A stretch of DNA of 64,000 nucleotides, taken from NCBI RefSeq assembly GCF_002305875.1, contig NZ_CP022098.1:1984001-2048000 (forward strand), read 5' to 3'. This DNA comes from Cystobacter fuscus (GTDB lineage Bacteria; Myxococcota; Myxococcia; Myxococcales; Myxococcaceae). A program made the position numbers and the translations under genes. Shown piece after piece: positions 17,173 through 27,284 of the stretch (its first letter is position 1; each line of letters starts with the position of its first letter). The notes below the pieces were generated by a model. The model was not told where the DNA came from and did no database searches. It worked only from the letters and a program-made list of their open reading frames with translations.

Positions 17173-17736
17173 CTAACGCCCGTACAATGACACCTCGAAC
17201 TCTGGCTCGGAAAGGGCCAGCAAGGCCATGACGCTGGCCTTTCTCCAGGCCTGGCCGCTGGGAGTAGAGGGAGGAGGGGCGCCCTCGCGGGGTGAAGGGA
17301 ACAGGGACGTTGGCTGCCAACCCGCCCGCCGCCGCGGTGCCTGTCGCACCACCGTGAGCGTCTTCTCTTTCCCTGGGGCGTGTCCGGACATACGCGAGGA
17401 TGGCCCTCTTGAGCTCGTCGGTACTGGCGTTTGAGGCGGGCGGAGAGGGAAGGGGGGCGGTGTCGCTGGAGCGTTGCTCCAGGCCAGGCGTTGGCGCGGG
17501 CTGAGGCAGGTCGGCCTGGGGCGGCACGTCGGCGAACTGTGGGAAGCTGGGAGGGCTGATTCCGAGCGCGTCCCGGATGAAGAGATTCTCGGTAATCACC
17601 CAATGACACGCCGCCGTATAGGCCTCCACCGCATGGCTGACGGCCAGCACGGCCGTGCGCCGGTCGTGCGCGCGCAAGCGCAGGAGCACGGGAGTGAAGT
17701 CGGCGTCGCTGGACAGAATCATGAACTCGTCTAGAG
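17173..17736 (-). pseudogene. NYN-domain/OST-HTH protein, truncated and frameshifted
   Basis: The minus strand opens with LDEFMILSSDADFTPVLLRL, RAHDRRTAVLAVSHAVEAY and ENLFIRDALGI, the second half of a NYN (PIN-like RNase, LabA-type) domain. A proline-rich linker and TDELKRAILAYVRTRP, the start of an OST-HTH/LOTUS domain, follow; after that the frame decays. The N-terminal half with the first catalytic acids is missing, replaced at about 17736 by the tail of the next gene. It cannot encode an active enzyme. Confidence 0.7.
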
Positions 17737-18712
17737 GGGGACAACCTCCACGGCGAGCACGTCACGTATGACGTGGAATGCTCCGTTGAATGGAATGGAA
17801 GAGAGCCCTACTGGGCCAGGGGGGGCGTTGCGGTGCTCGACACCGGAGCGGCCATCCGCTTGAAGGAAGACAGCAGGGGATTCTCCTGGGGAGGGTGGGA
17901 ACAGCGGGGGGTTGTTGATGACGTCAGGGAACTCCGGCCTCGCGGAACAGGAGCTCCCGCTCCACCTTGAATTTCACTGGCTTGTCATCGAGGAGCGAGC
18001 CCTTGGGCGCGTCACCCACCTGCAGCTTCGCGCCCTTGACGTTGGGACGGTCCTCCACGTCCACCAGCAGGCCTTGCGAGAGCTCCTCCTGGGTGAAGCG
18101 CCGGTCCTTGAACTTCACCAGCACGACGTGGTGGAAGTCCGGGCTGCCAGACAACTCGTGCACGAGGAAGGTGGCGCCGGGCGAGCCAAAGACCCGGTAG
18201 AGCAGCCGCGGCACCGTGGCGCTGTTGGGCACGAGCTGGCTGTACCAGGGGATGGCCTTCACCTGGACTTCCACGTCCTTCCACTCCGGGCTGGCCGCAC
18301 CCGGCTTGGAGATGGAGACCTTGAAGCTCTTGAGCGTGCCCTCGCGCACGGCGGAGAGCTCGAACGGCTCTGCCGCCTCGAGGAGGTAGCTGTCCGAGGA
18401 GAAGGTGGGCTTGCGCTTCTTCCAGGCGGGATGGACCAGCTTCGCCGAGATGACCATCTGCTGGGTGTCCGGCGGGGTGAGGGTGGCCAGTGGCCACAGG
18501 AACGCCGCCTCCGGGGTTCCAATCACCAGCATGGGAGGGGGGCCCGACGGGGATGGCGAGCGCACCTCGGCGGCCGGCTGGGGCGGGACCTCGAACCGCT
18601 GCGAGGCGGGAGGAGTGGGGGCCTGGGCCAACTCGAGGTGATAGGCGGGGGGAAGGTCGGCGTACATGGTCAGGTCCAACAGGGCACGAGAGGACGGCGG
18701 GGGCTGGAGCAC
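17731..18712 (-). CDS. hypothetical protein, possibly frameshifted near its end
   Basis: The main frame (18712 to 17924, GTG start proposed, 262 residues) encodes TMYADLPPAYHLELAQ, MVISAKLVHPAWKKRKPTF, PWYSQLVPNSATVPRLLYRV and FKDRRFTQEELSQGLLVDVE, then stops soon after ELLFREAG. A one-base shift there continues as PEFPDVINNPPLFPPSPGES to a stop at 17731. The phrase PPLFPP also occurs just before the proposed start, so the region may hold a duplication or a frameshifted single gene. I do not recognise the family. It follows the NlpC-like gene within 34 bp. Confidence 0.5.
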
Positions 18713-18745
18713 GCGCTCCAGCCCAGGTGGGAACAGCGGGGCGGC

Positions 18746-19366
18746 TCAGAGGACCTTCTTGCGGACCGGCCAGTAGGTGCGGCCGTCGGCGGCCCAGCGC
18801 AGCGAACCATCGCTGTTGCGCACGAACGGGATGTTCACGTCCTGGGCATTGAGGCCGCAGCGCAGTTCCTGGAACACGCGGGCCGAGCCATCCGCGTTCC
18901 AGCCGTGGAAGATCATCGTGTGGCCGCTGCTGCCGTTGTGGGTGGTGATGGCGTCACCCATCTGCATGTCCCAGTGGCCCACGCGCTGGGTCTGCGACGT
19001 GTCGTTGAAGATGGTGTTGGTGTTCCAGCCCGGCGCGCCGACGCCCCACGCCCAGGACACCAGTCCCGAGCAGTCAGAGCGGTACGGATTCCACTGCGCG
19101 GTGTTCGCGGCCCCCGTGCGGTTGCAGGTGTAGCCACAGAAGCTGTCCCACTGCCCGTTGGGCACCTGGCAGTACAGCATGCCCACGGTGGTCCACTGCC
19201 AGGCGCGGTAGTCCACGTCCCCCCGGGTCAGCCCCTGGGGAATGGAGGTGATCGCCTCCTCGGTGGGCGGCGCGTAGTCACCATCCGGCAGGTCCATGTC
19301 CGCACCACCACAGCCAAACAAAGACAGCGACGTCAAGGCCAGCAGGCCCGCGTTCCTCATGAGCAT
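18746..19366 (-). CDS. NlpC/P60-like cysteine-peptidase lipoprotein
   Basis: 206 residues. The signal LLALTSLSLFGCGG gives a lipobox with Cys19. The catalytic core looks like NlpC/P60: WNPYRSDCSGLVSWAWG (Cys99 nucleophile) and, 50 residues later, SSGHTMIFHGW (His149), with aromatic strands around. Such enzymes cleave peptidoglycan stem peptides or act as amidases in the periplasm. Several extra cysteines (YCQVPNG, FCGYTCNR) suggest disulfides. The following hypothetical gene starts 34 bp downstream. Confidence 0.78.
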   Translation of the reverse strand: MLMRNAGLLALTSLSLFGCGGADMDLPDGDYAPPTEEAITSIPQGLTRGDVDYRAWQWTTVGMLYCQVPNGQWDSFCGYTCNRTGAANTAQWNPYRSDCSGLVSWAWGVGAPGWNTNTIFNDTSQTQRVGHWDMQMGDAITTHNGSSGHTMIFHGWNADGSARVFQELRCGLNAQDVNIPFVRNSDGSLRWAADGRTYWPVRKKVL

Positions 19367-19651
19367 GATTCTCTCGCCTGGTTTTGCTCTTCGGGTGAAG
19401 AGCGTCTTCGAGTCAGACAGCAGGAGTCGACGGCTCGGACAACGGGATGTTCGTGTTCCCCGGGGGGCCGCATCGGACCTCGGAGGGATGAACCCGGTTC
19501 ATCCCGGTGCCCACCAGAAGGACGGAGAAAGGGATTTTTCGTCCCATTTCTCCGTTTTCCCCAAGTCCTGGTGAAAAAAGCGCGGTCCGGGTGAGACGAA
19601 AGTCCAGGGAGTCCGTCGTCTCCGGCCCAGCGGGTGCCTCGGGTGGGCGCG

Positions 19652-20533
19652 TCAGTCCGCCATCAGTTGGTGCAGGCTGACGTCGAGCTGGCTCTGGACG
19701 AGACGCAGCAGGCTGTTGAGCTCGTCGGGAGTCAGCGCCAGCCGCGTGGTCAGCTCCTCGCGGATGAGCGCCATCAGCCGCTCCCGGGCCCGGACGATCC
19801 ACCGCGCCGCCGTGGAGCGGGACGTCTGGTACGTGGCCCCCACCGAGTCCACGGACAGCCCGTGCACGTGGTGCAGCCGCAGCAGGTTGCGCTCCTGGCT
19901 GTCCAGCCGCGCCAGCGCGGAGCGGAAGGCCACGCGGAAGTCCTCCTGGTGCCGCTGCCGGATGAAGGCCAGCTCGGGGTCCACGCCGATGCTCTCCGCC
20001 AGCGCCACCGGCGCCTGCTCCAGTGGTACTTCCCGGGGCGTGGCCCGCCGCTGGTCGATGAGCAGCCGCAGCGCCACCGCCCGCACCCACTGCGCCAGCG
20101 GACCGCGGCCGGAGTAGGAGGCCAGCTTCGGTGGCGCACCGCCCTCCGGGACGAGCAGCCGCTGGCGCAGCAACTGCCGCAGCTCATCCACCCGTGCGGG
20201 CGGCTCGCGCGGCAGCCACGTCCCCACCTGGGACAGCAGCCGTGCGTCGAGCGCCTCCGCGGCCCGCGCATCACCTCGCATGCAGGCGAAGGCGAGGAAG
20301 GTGTCCCCCGCGTGCAGGCCCGCGAGCACCTCGTGGGCCTCGCCGGAGGAGGGCAGCCTCCGCGCCACATGCGACAGGAAGCCGCTGACCTCCATGTGCA
20401 CCTCCGGCCAGGCCCCGCGCGCCTCCCGCACCAGGCCCTCGAGCGCCGCCTCCAGGCCGGAATGCGCCCGCAGCGCCGGGACGAGCGCCGGTGGCGCATG
20501 GGAGAGGAAGGACTCGATCTGCTCGGACGGCAT
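19652..20533 (-). CDS. sigma-70 family RNA polymerase sigma factor (Myxococcales family)
   Basis: 293 residues. I start at the ATG at 20533 because GGAGGAGGTG precedes it; another ATG 15 bp upstream is possible. An unusual N-terminal extension of about 120 residues precedes a region-2-like segment (YSGRGPLAQWVRAVALRLL, IDQRR) and a region-4 helix-turn-helix (RLDSQERNLLRLHHVHGLSV, TSRSTAARWIVRARERL). The overall shape matches the Myxococcales-specific sigma family TIGR03001. It follows the zinc-finger/kinase/TPR gene by 21 bp on the same strand, so the kinase protein is its probable regulator. Confidence 0.85.
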   Translation of the reverse strand: MPSEQIESFLSHAPPALVPALRAHSGLEAALEGLVREARGAWPEVHMEVSGFLSHVARRLPSSGEAHEVLAGLHAGDTFLAFACMRGDARAAEALDARLLSQVGTWLPREPPARVDELRQLLRQRLLVPEGGAPPKLASYSGRGPLAQWVRAVALRLLIDQRRATPREVPLEQAPVALAESIGVDPELAFIRQRHQEDFRVAFRSALARLDSQERNLLRLHHVHGLSVDSVGATYQTSRSTAARWIVRARERLMALIREELTTRLALTPDELNSLLRLVQSQLDVSLHQLMAD

Positions 20534-20554
20534 ACGCACCTCCTCCACGGCGGC

Positions 20555-23500
20555 CTACCTTCGAGACACCTCACGGACGGCCAGCCAGTTGTGTACCTCA
20601 CGCGATCCTGACGCATGGGTGGAGCCGTCACCCTGATAGGCGGCCTGGGCCTCACGAGCCAGGGCCAGGGCCCGCTCCCGCTCCCCACGCGAGGACCAGA
20701 GGACACGGGCGAGCGCGAAGCGCACCCGGGCCACGTCGGCCGGGGCCAGCTCCAGCCGGGTGGAGAGCGCCACGGCCCGCTCCAGCAGCTCGCGCGCCTC
20801 CTGGGCCTGGCCCGCCTCCACCAGCGCCAGGCCCAGCAGGCCGAGCGTCTGCACCACACGGGGGTGCTCCCCCCCCAGCGCCTTCTCGCGCACCGCCAGG
20901 GCCCTTCGCAGGTAGACGAGTGCCCGGTGCACCCGGTGCTGGCGCAGCTCCACGTGTCCCAGGTTGTGCAGCGCGCTGGCCACCTTGGGATGCTCCGGGC
21001 CGAGCGCCGCCTCCCACAGCTCGCGCGCCGCCTCGAAGTGGGCGCGGGCCTCGTCCAGGTGGCCCGCGTCGAGCGCCACCGAGCCCAGGTTGTTGCGTGA
21101 CAGGGCCACGTCCGGGTGCCGGGGGCCCAGCCGCGCCTCCTGGAGGACGAGCGCCTCGCGGTAGGCCGCCTCCGCCTGCCTCACCTGCCCCAGGTCCGCC
21201 CGCGCGTTGCCCAGGCTGAGCAGCACGGCCGCCGCGCGCAGGTGCTGGCCGTCCGCTCCACGCAGCATGCTCAGGGCCCGCTCGTAATGGGGCAGCGCCT
21301 CTTGTAGCCGGCCCTGCTTGGCCAACGCGTCGCCCAGGTTCACCCGCAGCATGCTGGTGTTGGGGTGGGCCTGCCCGAAGTGCCGCTCGCCCAGGGCCAG
21401 CGCCTCCTCATGGAGGGACACCGCCTCGGCCACCTTCCCCTGGAGCCGCAGCGCGGTGGCCACGTTGTTGAGCTGCACCGCGCGCAACGGGTGGTTGAGC
21501 CCATACACGGCTTCCACCAGTCCCAGGGCGCGCGAGTAGTGTCCGGCCGCCTCGGCGTAGCGCCCCAGCCCGTTGAGGGCCAGACCCATGCAGCTGAGGG
21601 GGTCGGTGAGGGACACGTCTTGCGGTCCGCGCACCCGTTCCAGCAGGGCCTGGGCCCGCTCGCAGTCGGTGAGTGCCCGCGCGAACTCGCCCTGCCGGTG
21701 GCTCAAGCTGGCGCGGAAGCGGTACATCTCCGCCGCCACCTCCGGAGCGCCCTCGGGCCCCAGCCGCGCCAGGGCGGCCTCCGCCATGCGCGCGGTGCGC
21801 TGGGCCTCCGCCACCAGGCCCAGTGCCTGTCCCTCGATACTGAGGAGGCGGTTCCAGGCGCGCGCGGCCGTCTCGTCGTCGTGCCCGGCCTCCGCCACGC
21901 GCACGGCCTCCTCCAGCACCTCGCGCCCCACGGTGTAGCGCCCGGCGCTGTCCTGCGCCTCGCCCAACCGGAGGAGCGCGCGCGCCAGCGTGGGCCGATG
22001 CCCCAGTGCGCGCAGCTCCGTCACCATCTCCTCCAGCCGGGGCAGCTCGCGCGTGTTGGAGCTGGCCACGAACCGCATGTGCAGCCCGTCCAACTCCTGG
22101 CGCAACGCCGCCACCCGTGCCCGGGCCGCGGGCTCCTGCGGCAGCGGATCCACGCGGGCGAGCACGGCCCGGTCCTCGCACGCGGAGAGCGAGAGCAACT
22201 GCCGCGCCGTCTCGGGTGCCCGCGAGAGTGCCTCCCGCTCCCCTTCCTCCAGCAGCACCACCAGGGAGTGGAGCGCCTCTCGCCTGCCATCCAGGCACGC
22301 GGCGCGCAGATCCATCAGCCGCTCGGACTGGGTCCGCCGCACGTGCGTGTCCTCGCAGGACTGCCGCTGCTGTGCCACCAGGGCCTCGGCATATGCGTCC
22401 AGGGCTCGCGCGGTGGAGTGGAAGGCCTCGCCGGGGGCGGGCAGTCCGCTCTGGAGGAAGCGCTGCTCCAGCCGGGTGCGGTGCGCCGCGTCCCAGGTGC
22501 CCGCCAGCCGGGCCTCCAAGCCGGTGCACACCCGCGCGGCCTGTCCTCGCGCCAGGATGAAGCCCGTGGCGGCGCTGGCCACCACGCCCACCGCCAGCGT
22601 CGCCGCCGCCCAGCGCCAGCGTCGCGCGTGCAGGGCGGAGTCGAGCCGTGTCAGCAGTGCGTTCAGGGAGGAGTGGCGCCCGGAGGGCTCCTCGGCCAGT
22701 CCGCGCAGCACGGCCCGCCGCACGGCTCCGGGGACGCCCGCGCCGCGCGCCGCTGGCCCCGCCTCCGCTCCGGCTCGCGTCCGTGCCGGGCCGGCCTTGG
22801 AGGGCCGTTGGCCGAAGAGTGCCTCGTGCAGCGCCACGCAGAAGCTGTACTGGTCGCTGCTCGCGTCCGCGTGCTCGCCCCGCCATTGCTCCGGGGACAT
22901 ATAGGCGGGTGTCCCCAGCCGGACTCCGACGCTGTCACCCCTGCTGGGGGGAGCCTCCGTGGGCAGGACGTCTCCAACGGGCGGGCCGGGGGGCGCCCCG
23001 GCGGCGGGGTCCGCCCGGGCGAGGCCGAAGTCGGTGACGCGTACCTGTCCGTCGTCTCCCAGCAGCACGTTGTCCGGCTTGAAGTCGCGGTGCACCAACC
23101 CCACCGCATGCGCGGCGGCCAGCCCCCGGCCCGCCTGGAGGAAGCATGCCAGCACCTCACGCCAGGGCCGGGGTGTCTCCTCCAGCCAGCCGCGCAGCGT
23201 CCGCCCCCGCACCAGCTCCATGGCGAGGAAGACGGTGTCCCCGTCCGTGCCCACGTCGTGCACCGTGACGACATTCGGGTGCGACAGTCGCGCCAGCGCC
23301 TGAGCCTCGCGCACCAGCCGCCCCCGTGCTTGCGCGTTCGCGAGCGCCCCGGGCTTGAGCAGCTTGAGCGCCACCTGCCGGTCCAGGTCCGGATCATACG
23401 CGGCGAAGACCACTCCCATGCCGCCCTCGCCCACGCGGCGCAGCAGCACGTAGCGGCCCACGTGCTCTCCCGGCTGGGGCGCCTCACCGGGCCCGGCCGG

Positions 23501-23674
23501 CGCCAGGCGCTCGCTGTCCTTCACGGGGGGAGGCCCGTCCACTTCCAGGCCCGCCACCACCGCGCAGCAGGCCGCGCACCCGTCCAGATGGGCCTCCAGC
23601 CTTGCCCTGGCCTCCGCGGACAGGAGCCCCCGTGCGCCCTCCACCAGCTCGTTCTCGTCGGGGCAGGCAGACAT
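20555..23674 (-). CDS. zf-HC2 / Ser-Thr kinase / TPR regulatory protein
   Basis: 1039 residues from the ATG at 23674. Domains in order: a putative anti-sigma zinc finger (CPDENELVEG, then HLDGCAAC, H29/C33/C36), a Hanks kinase (GEGGMGVVF at 82-90, VALKLLKP, VHRDFKPDNVLL, VTDFGLARAD, GTPAYMSPEQW), one membrane helix (AAATLAVGVVASAATGFILA), then a long array of TPR/Kinesin-light-chain-like helices. Kinase, membrane helix and TPRs are a common myxobacterial layout. The HC2 finger is notable because such fingers bind sigma factors and a sigma gene follows in the same operon. I infer a signalling pair in which the kinase protein senses or scaffolds and controls the sigma factor. Confidence 0.9.
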   Translation of the reverse strand: MSACPDENELVEGARGLLSAEARARLEAHLDGCAACCAVVAGLEVDGPPPVKDSERLAPAGPGEAPQPGEHVGRYVLLRRVGEGGMGVVFAAYDPDLDRQVALKLLKPGALANAQARGRLVREAQALARLSHPNVVTVHDVGTDGDTVFLAMELVRGRTLRGWLEETPRPWREVLACFLQAGRGLAAAHAVGLVHRDFKPDNVLLGDDGQVRVTDFGLARADPAAGAPPGPPVGDVLPTEAPPSRGDSVGVRLGTPAYMSPEQWRGEHADASSDQYSFCVALHEALFGQRPSKAGPARTRAGAEAGPAARGAGVPGAVRRAVLRGLAEEPSGRHSSLNALLTRLDSALHARRWRWAAATLAVGVVASAATGFILARGQAARVCTGLEARLAGTWDAAHRTRLEQRFLQSGLPAPGEAFHSTARALDAYAEALVAQQRQSCEDTHVRRTQSERLMDLRAACLDGRREALHSLVVLLEEGEREALSRAPETARQLLSLSACEDRAVLARVDPLPQEPAARARVAALRQELDGLHMRFVASSNTRELPRLEEMVTELRALGHRPTLARALLRLGEAQDSAGRYTVGREVLEEAVRVAEAGHDDETAARAWNRLLSIEGQALGLVAEAQRTARMAEAALARLGPEGAPEVAAEMYRFRASLSHRQGEFARALTDCERAQALLERVRGPQDVSLTDPLSCMGLALNGLGRYAEAAGHYSRALGLVEAVYGLNHPLRAVQLNNVATALRLQGKVAEAVSLHEEALALGERHFGQAHPNTSMLRVNLGDALAKQGRLQEALPHYERALSMLRGADGQHLRAAAVLLSLGNARADLGQVRQAEAAYREALVLQEARLGPRHPDVALSRNNLGSVALDAGHLDEARAHFEAARELWEAALGPEHPKVASALHNLGHVELRQHRVHRALVYLRRALAVREKALGGEHPRVVQTLGLLGLALVEAGQAQEARELLERAVALSTRLELAPADVARVRFALARVLWSSRGERERALALAREAQAAYQGDGSTHASGSREVHNWLAVREVSRR

Positions 23675-23851
23675 GGGGTACCGGTCATCCAGAGAAAGAC
23701 CGGGAACAATATTCCACGGAAATTCCGCGAGAAAAAGGGATGGGCCGGTGACGGCCGGTTGGACGCGCGCGGCGGCGCGTCCGCTCCAGGTGCTCGCGCA
23801 GGAGGTTGTCGCGGATGGGTCACGCGCCGGGGTGTTCGCTATAAATTTACA

Positions 23852-23911
23852 TGCATGCTCCCCCAAGCAGGTGAGGAGGAGAGGAGCGTGACGAGCCCCC
23901 AGGTAGGAGCA
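23852..23911. repeat. dispersed 60-bp repeat, copy 1
   Basis: Begins ATGCTCCCCCAAGCAGGTG and matches 27733-27792 with one difference (GTGAGG versus GTGGGG). The two copies flank the histidine kinase/response regulator pair in direct orientation. Nature unknown. Confidence 0.75.
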
Positions 23912-23922
23912 GAGCGGTGGAC

Positions 23923-24018
23923 GTGTTCACCTGCATCCGGGTGGAGAGCCATCCGGGCGAGGGGTCCACCTTCACGGTCGAGTTGCCTCGCTCCCGGCCA
24001 CCGGGCTCGCCTCCGTGA
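23923..24018 (+). pseudogene. histidine kinase C-terminal remnant
   Basis: A plus-strand frame, VFTCIRVESHPGEGSTFTVE then LPRSRPPGSPP and a stop, is the last beta strands of a HATPase domain (G-STF-V-LP). Nothing upstream continues it; the dispersed repeat abuts it. The rest of 23675-24137 is a plain intergenic stretch. Confidence 0.65.
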
Positions 24019-24137
24019 GCCGCCTGTCAAGCGCCTTCCGCCCAGGGCGGCGTGTGGTTCAATTTTCCGAACGAATATACGTTCCTTACGGATGAAGGGG
24101 GGCCCGACCGGGCCTTGAGGCTCACTTGAGGGGCAAC

Positions 24138-27100
24138 ATGATGAATCTCCATGAGCAGAACCTGGCTGGCTGCTCTCCACTGGATGTCGTGGAGGCCCTG
24201 GAGGAGGGATTCATCACAGCCGACCCCTCGTGCCGCATTCAGGTGGTGAATCAGGCAGCCGAGCGGCTCCTCCGGCTTCCGCGCTCTCGATTGCTCGGCT
24301 CCACGCTGGCATCGGTCTTCGGAGAGCAGGTCCAGTCCCAGGCATTCCTTGAACACTGCCGGCACGCGCTCGCCGAACACGCGCCAGCGCGGTTCGTCAT
24401 GCACCACGCCTCACTCGAGTCCTGGCTCGAGGTTCGCTTTCATCCCCAGCATGGGCAGCTGTGGCTCTTCCTGCGCGATGTCACCCGGCAACACCAGACC
24501 GAGGAGCGGCCGCAGCGAGCCGAGCAGGACCCGGATCACCTTCATCTGATACTCAAACACGCTCCCGTCATCCTGTTCGCATTCGACGCCCAGGGAGTCT
24601 TCACGCTCTCCGAGGGGAGCGGACTTCAACGCCTCGGACTGGAACCGGGTGGCGTCGTCGGTCGCTCGATCTTCGACGTCTACCGTGACTTCGAATGGAT
24701 CACCGGGAGCATCCGCCGCGTGCTGGAGGGGGAGCCGCTGAAGGTCGTGGGGGCGGTGGGAGCGGTCTGGTTCGATGTGCAGTTCACCCCGCTGCGCGAC
24801 GCGGCCGGGAAGGTGGTCGGGGGCATCGGAATCGCCAACGATGTCACCGAGCGTGAGCGGATCCTCGAAGCGCTCAGACAGCAGCAGTCCGTGCTCCAGT
24901 ACGTCATCGCCAATGTTCCCCACGCCATCTTCTGGAAGGACCGGGAGGGGCGATTTCTCGGCGGAAATCAGAACTTCATCGACGACACGGGCGTGGGAAG
25001 CCCGGAGAACCTCATCGGCAAGACGGACCACGACGTCTGGAGCAAGCATGAGGAGGCGGACGCCTTCGTGAGCAGCGACCGCGAAGTGATGCGGAGCGGC
25101 ATGCCCCTCCTCAAGGTCGAGGAGCCCGCCCTGCGCGGGGATGGTCAGCAGCGCATTCTCTTGACCAGCAAGGTCCCCCTCCGCGACGAGGCCGGTCATG
25201 TCACCGGCCTGCTGGGCATCTACGCGGACATCACCGAGCGCAAGCGCATGGAGTTGGATCTCCAGAAGGCGAAGGAAGAGGCCGAGGCGGCGGCCCGAGC
25301 CAGGAGTGAATTCCTCACCGTCATGAGTCATGAGCTGCGCACCCCGTTGACCTTGATCCTGGGGCCGCTGGATACATTGCTCTCCTCTCGCGTCAGCGAG
25401 CTCTCCGGCCACGCCCGTCTCGACCTCGAGCGCGTCCAGCGCAATGCCGAGCGGCTCTTCCGGCTGGTCGACGACATCCTGGACCATCAGAAGGTGGAAG
25501 CCCGCCAGATGAAGGTCGACTGGGAGCCCGTGGAGATCTCCGAGCTCGCGGCCCGCATCGTGGAGGACGCACGATCGGCGGGGAACTCCCGGCGGCTCGA
25601 CCTGCGCCTCGAGGCCGATGCCACCCTGGGCACGGTGCCCCTGGACCGGCGCAAGTTCGAGAAGATCGTCCTCAACCTGCTGGGCAATGCCTTGAAGTTC
25701 TCTCCTCCCGGGAGCCAGATCACCGTGGCGCTACGGGCGATGGACGGACAGGTCGAGCTGTCCGTGGCCGACTCGGGGCCGGGTATCCCCCAGGAGCAAC
25801 AGGGGCTGCTCTTCCGGCACTTCCAACAGATCGACGGCACCACCACGCGCAAGCACGAGGGGACTGGCATGGGCCTGGCCATCGTGAAGGAGTTCGCCGA
25901 GCTGATGGGGGGCCAGGTCACGGTGGAGAGCGAGCCGGGCAAGGGCGCGCGCTTCATCGTCCGCCTGCCGCGCAACCCCGAGCACATCGTGGCATCGCGT
26001 CCGGGCGGAGAGGGCACGACGGCCGTGGAAAGCACCGGCTACTTCAACCCTTTCCACGATGCCCCGCCAGAGCCCGGTCCGGCACCTCGCCGCTCGGACA
26101 AGCCTGTGTCGCGCCTGCTCATCGCCGAAGACAATCCCGACATGCGCGCGTACCTCGCTGGCCTCCTGGCCACGGAGTACGAGGTCGAGCTGGTGGAGAC
26201 CGGCCTTCGAGCGTGGGAGGCGGTCCAGCGGAAGCGGCCGGACGTCATCGTGTCGGACGTGATGATGCCCGAGATGGACGGCGTCGAGTTGGCCACCAGG
26301 CTCAAGGCGAGCGCCCAGTACAGGGACATTCCCATCATCCTGCTGACGGCCAAGGCCAGCCGCGAAGAGGTGGTGGGGGGCCTGAATGCCGGAGCCGACG
26401 ACTACCTTGGCAAGCCCTTCAGTCCAGCCGAGCTCAAGGCCCGGGTGCGCGCGGCCGAGCGCCTCCACGAAGCCTACCTGGAGCTCGACGCCAGCAAGCT
26501 CGAACTACAGGCCACGCTGCGACAGCTGCACGAGGCGCAGGATCAGATCGTGCAGAAGGCCAAGCTCGCCGCCGTGGGGACGCTGGTGGCCGGGCTCTCC
26601 CACGAGCTGAACAACCCGGTGGCCGCCATTCGCATGAATGCCCAATTGCTGCTCAGGCACGCGCTGGATCCGGCGAGCCTGCGCCGGTCGCTCCTCGTCA
26701 TCGATCGCCAGTCGCAACGATGCTCGAGTTTGTTGAGGGCGCTGCTCGAGTTCTCCCGCCAGACCCCCGTTGTGCGCGAGCCGCACCCCGTGGACGAGGT
26801 GACGAGCCGAGTGCTCGAGCTCGCCCGGCACGAAGCGCACCGGCGTGCCGTGCACCTCGAGCAGTCGTGCTCCGATACCGGGCGGCTCTGGGTCGACGTG
26901 AATGCCCTGGAGTTGGAGACAGCCATGCACCACATCGTGCGCAACGCGCTGGAGGCCAGCCCGGAAGGAGCCACGGTGCGGCTCGAGACACGGCCCCTGA
27001 CGTGGGAAGGAAAGCCGGGCGTGGAGGTCGCCGTGAGCGACAGTGGACCCGGCATCCCTCCCGAAGACCTGCCGCGGATCTTCGAGCCGTTCTTCACCAC

Positions 27101-27284
27101 GAAACCCGTGGGTCAGAGCATCGGACTTGGCCTGTCGCTGACCCAGCGGTTCATCGACTCCCACGGCGGAACCCTCCAGGTCGACAGCACCGTGGGTCGC
27201 GGAACGACGGTTCGCCTCTGGCTACCCGCCGCCGTACCCGGACGCGAAGTGCCAGCTCGGGTGAGCGCGGAGGTCAGCCGATGA
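24138..27284 (+). CDS. hybrid sensor histidine kinase with two kinase modules
   Basis: 1048 residues. Three PAS-like segments (about 15-110, 130-245 and 255-370) precede a first kinase: MSHELRTPLTLILGPL (His398), DRRKFEKIVLNLLGNALKFS, SVADSGPGIP, GTGMGLAIVKE. Next is a receiver domain (RLLIAEDNPDMRAYL, SDVMMPEMDG with Asp707, LTAK, LGKPF). A coiled-coil linker then leads to a second kinase of the NtrB-like type: AGLSHELNNPVAAIRMN (His822), IVRNALEASPEG, VSDSGPGIPPEDLPRIFEPF and GLGLSLTQRF. Both histidines and both ATP lids are intact. The layout implies an internal relay, with output passing to the response regulator whose ATG overlaps the stop. No membrane helix is seen, so it is cytosolic. 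Confidence 0.93.
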   Translation: MMNLHEQNLAGCSPLDVVEALEEGFITADPSCRIQVVNQAAERLLRLPRSRLLGSTLASVFGEQVQSQAFLEHCRHALAEHAPARFVMHHASLESWLEVRFHPQHGQLWLFLRDVTRQHQTEERPQRAEQDPDHLHLILKHAPVILFAFDAQGVFTLSEGSGLQRLGLEPGGVVGRSIFDVYRDFEWITGSIRRVLEGEPLKVVGAVGAVWFDVQFTPLRDAAGKVVGGIGIANDVTERERILEALRQQQSVLQYVIANVPHAIFWKDREGRFLGGNQNFIDDTGVGSPENLIGKTDHDVWSKHEEADAFVSSDREVMRSGMPLLKVEEPALRGDGQQRILLTSKVPLRDEAGHVTGLLGIYADITERKRMELDLQKAKEEAEAAARARSEFLTVMSHELRTPLTLILGPLDTLLSSRVSELSGHARLDLERVQRNAERLFRLVDDILDHQKVEARQMKVDWEPVEISELAARIVEDARSAGNSRRLDLRLEADATLGTVPLDRRKFEKIVLNLLGNALKFSPPGSQITVALRAMDGQVELSVADSGPGIPQEQQGLLFRHFQQIDGTTTRKHEGTGMGLAIVKEFAELMGGQVTVESEPGKGARFIVRLPRNPEHIVASRPGGEGTTAVESTGYFNPFHDAPPEPGPAPRRSDKPVSRLLIAEDNPDMRAYLAGLLATEYEVELVETGLRAWEAVQRKRPDVIVSDVMMPEMDGVELATRLKASAQYRDIPIILLTAKASREEVVGGLNAGADDYLGKPFSPAELKARVRAAERLHEAYLELDASKLELQATLRQLHEAQDQIVQKAKLAAVGTLVAGLSHELNNPVAAIRMNAQLLLRHALDPASLRRSLLVIDRQSQRCSSLLRALLEFSRQTPVVREPHPVDEVTSRVLELARHEAHRRAVHLEQSCSDTGRLWVDVNALELETAMHHIVRNALEASPEGATVRLETRPLTWEGKPGVEVAVSDSGPGIPPEDLPRIFEPFFTTKPVGQSIGLGLSLTQRFIDSHGGTLQVDSTVGRGTTVRLWLPAAVPGREVPARVSAEVSR

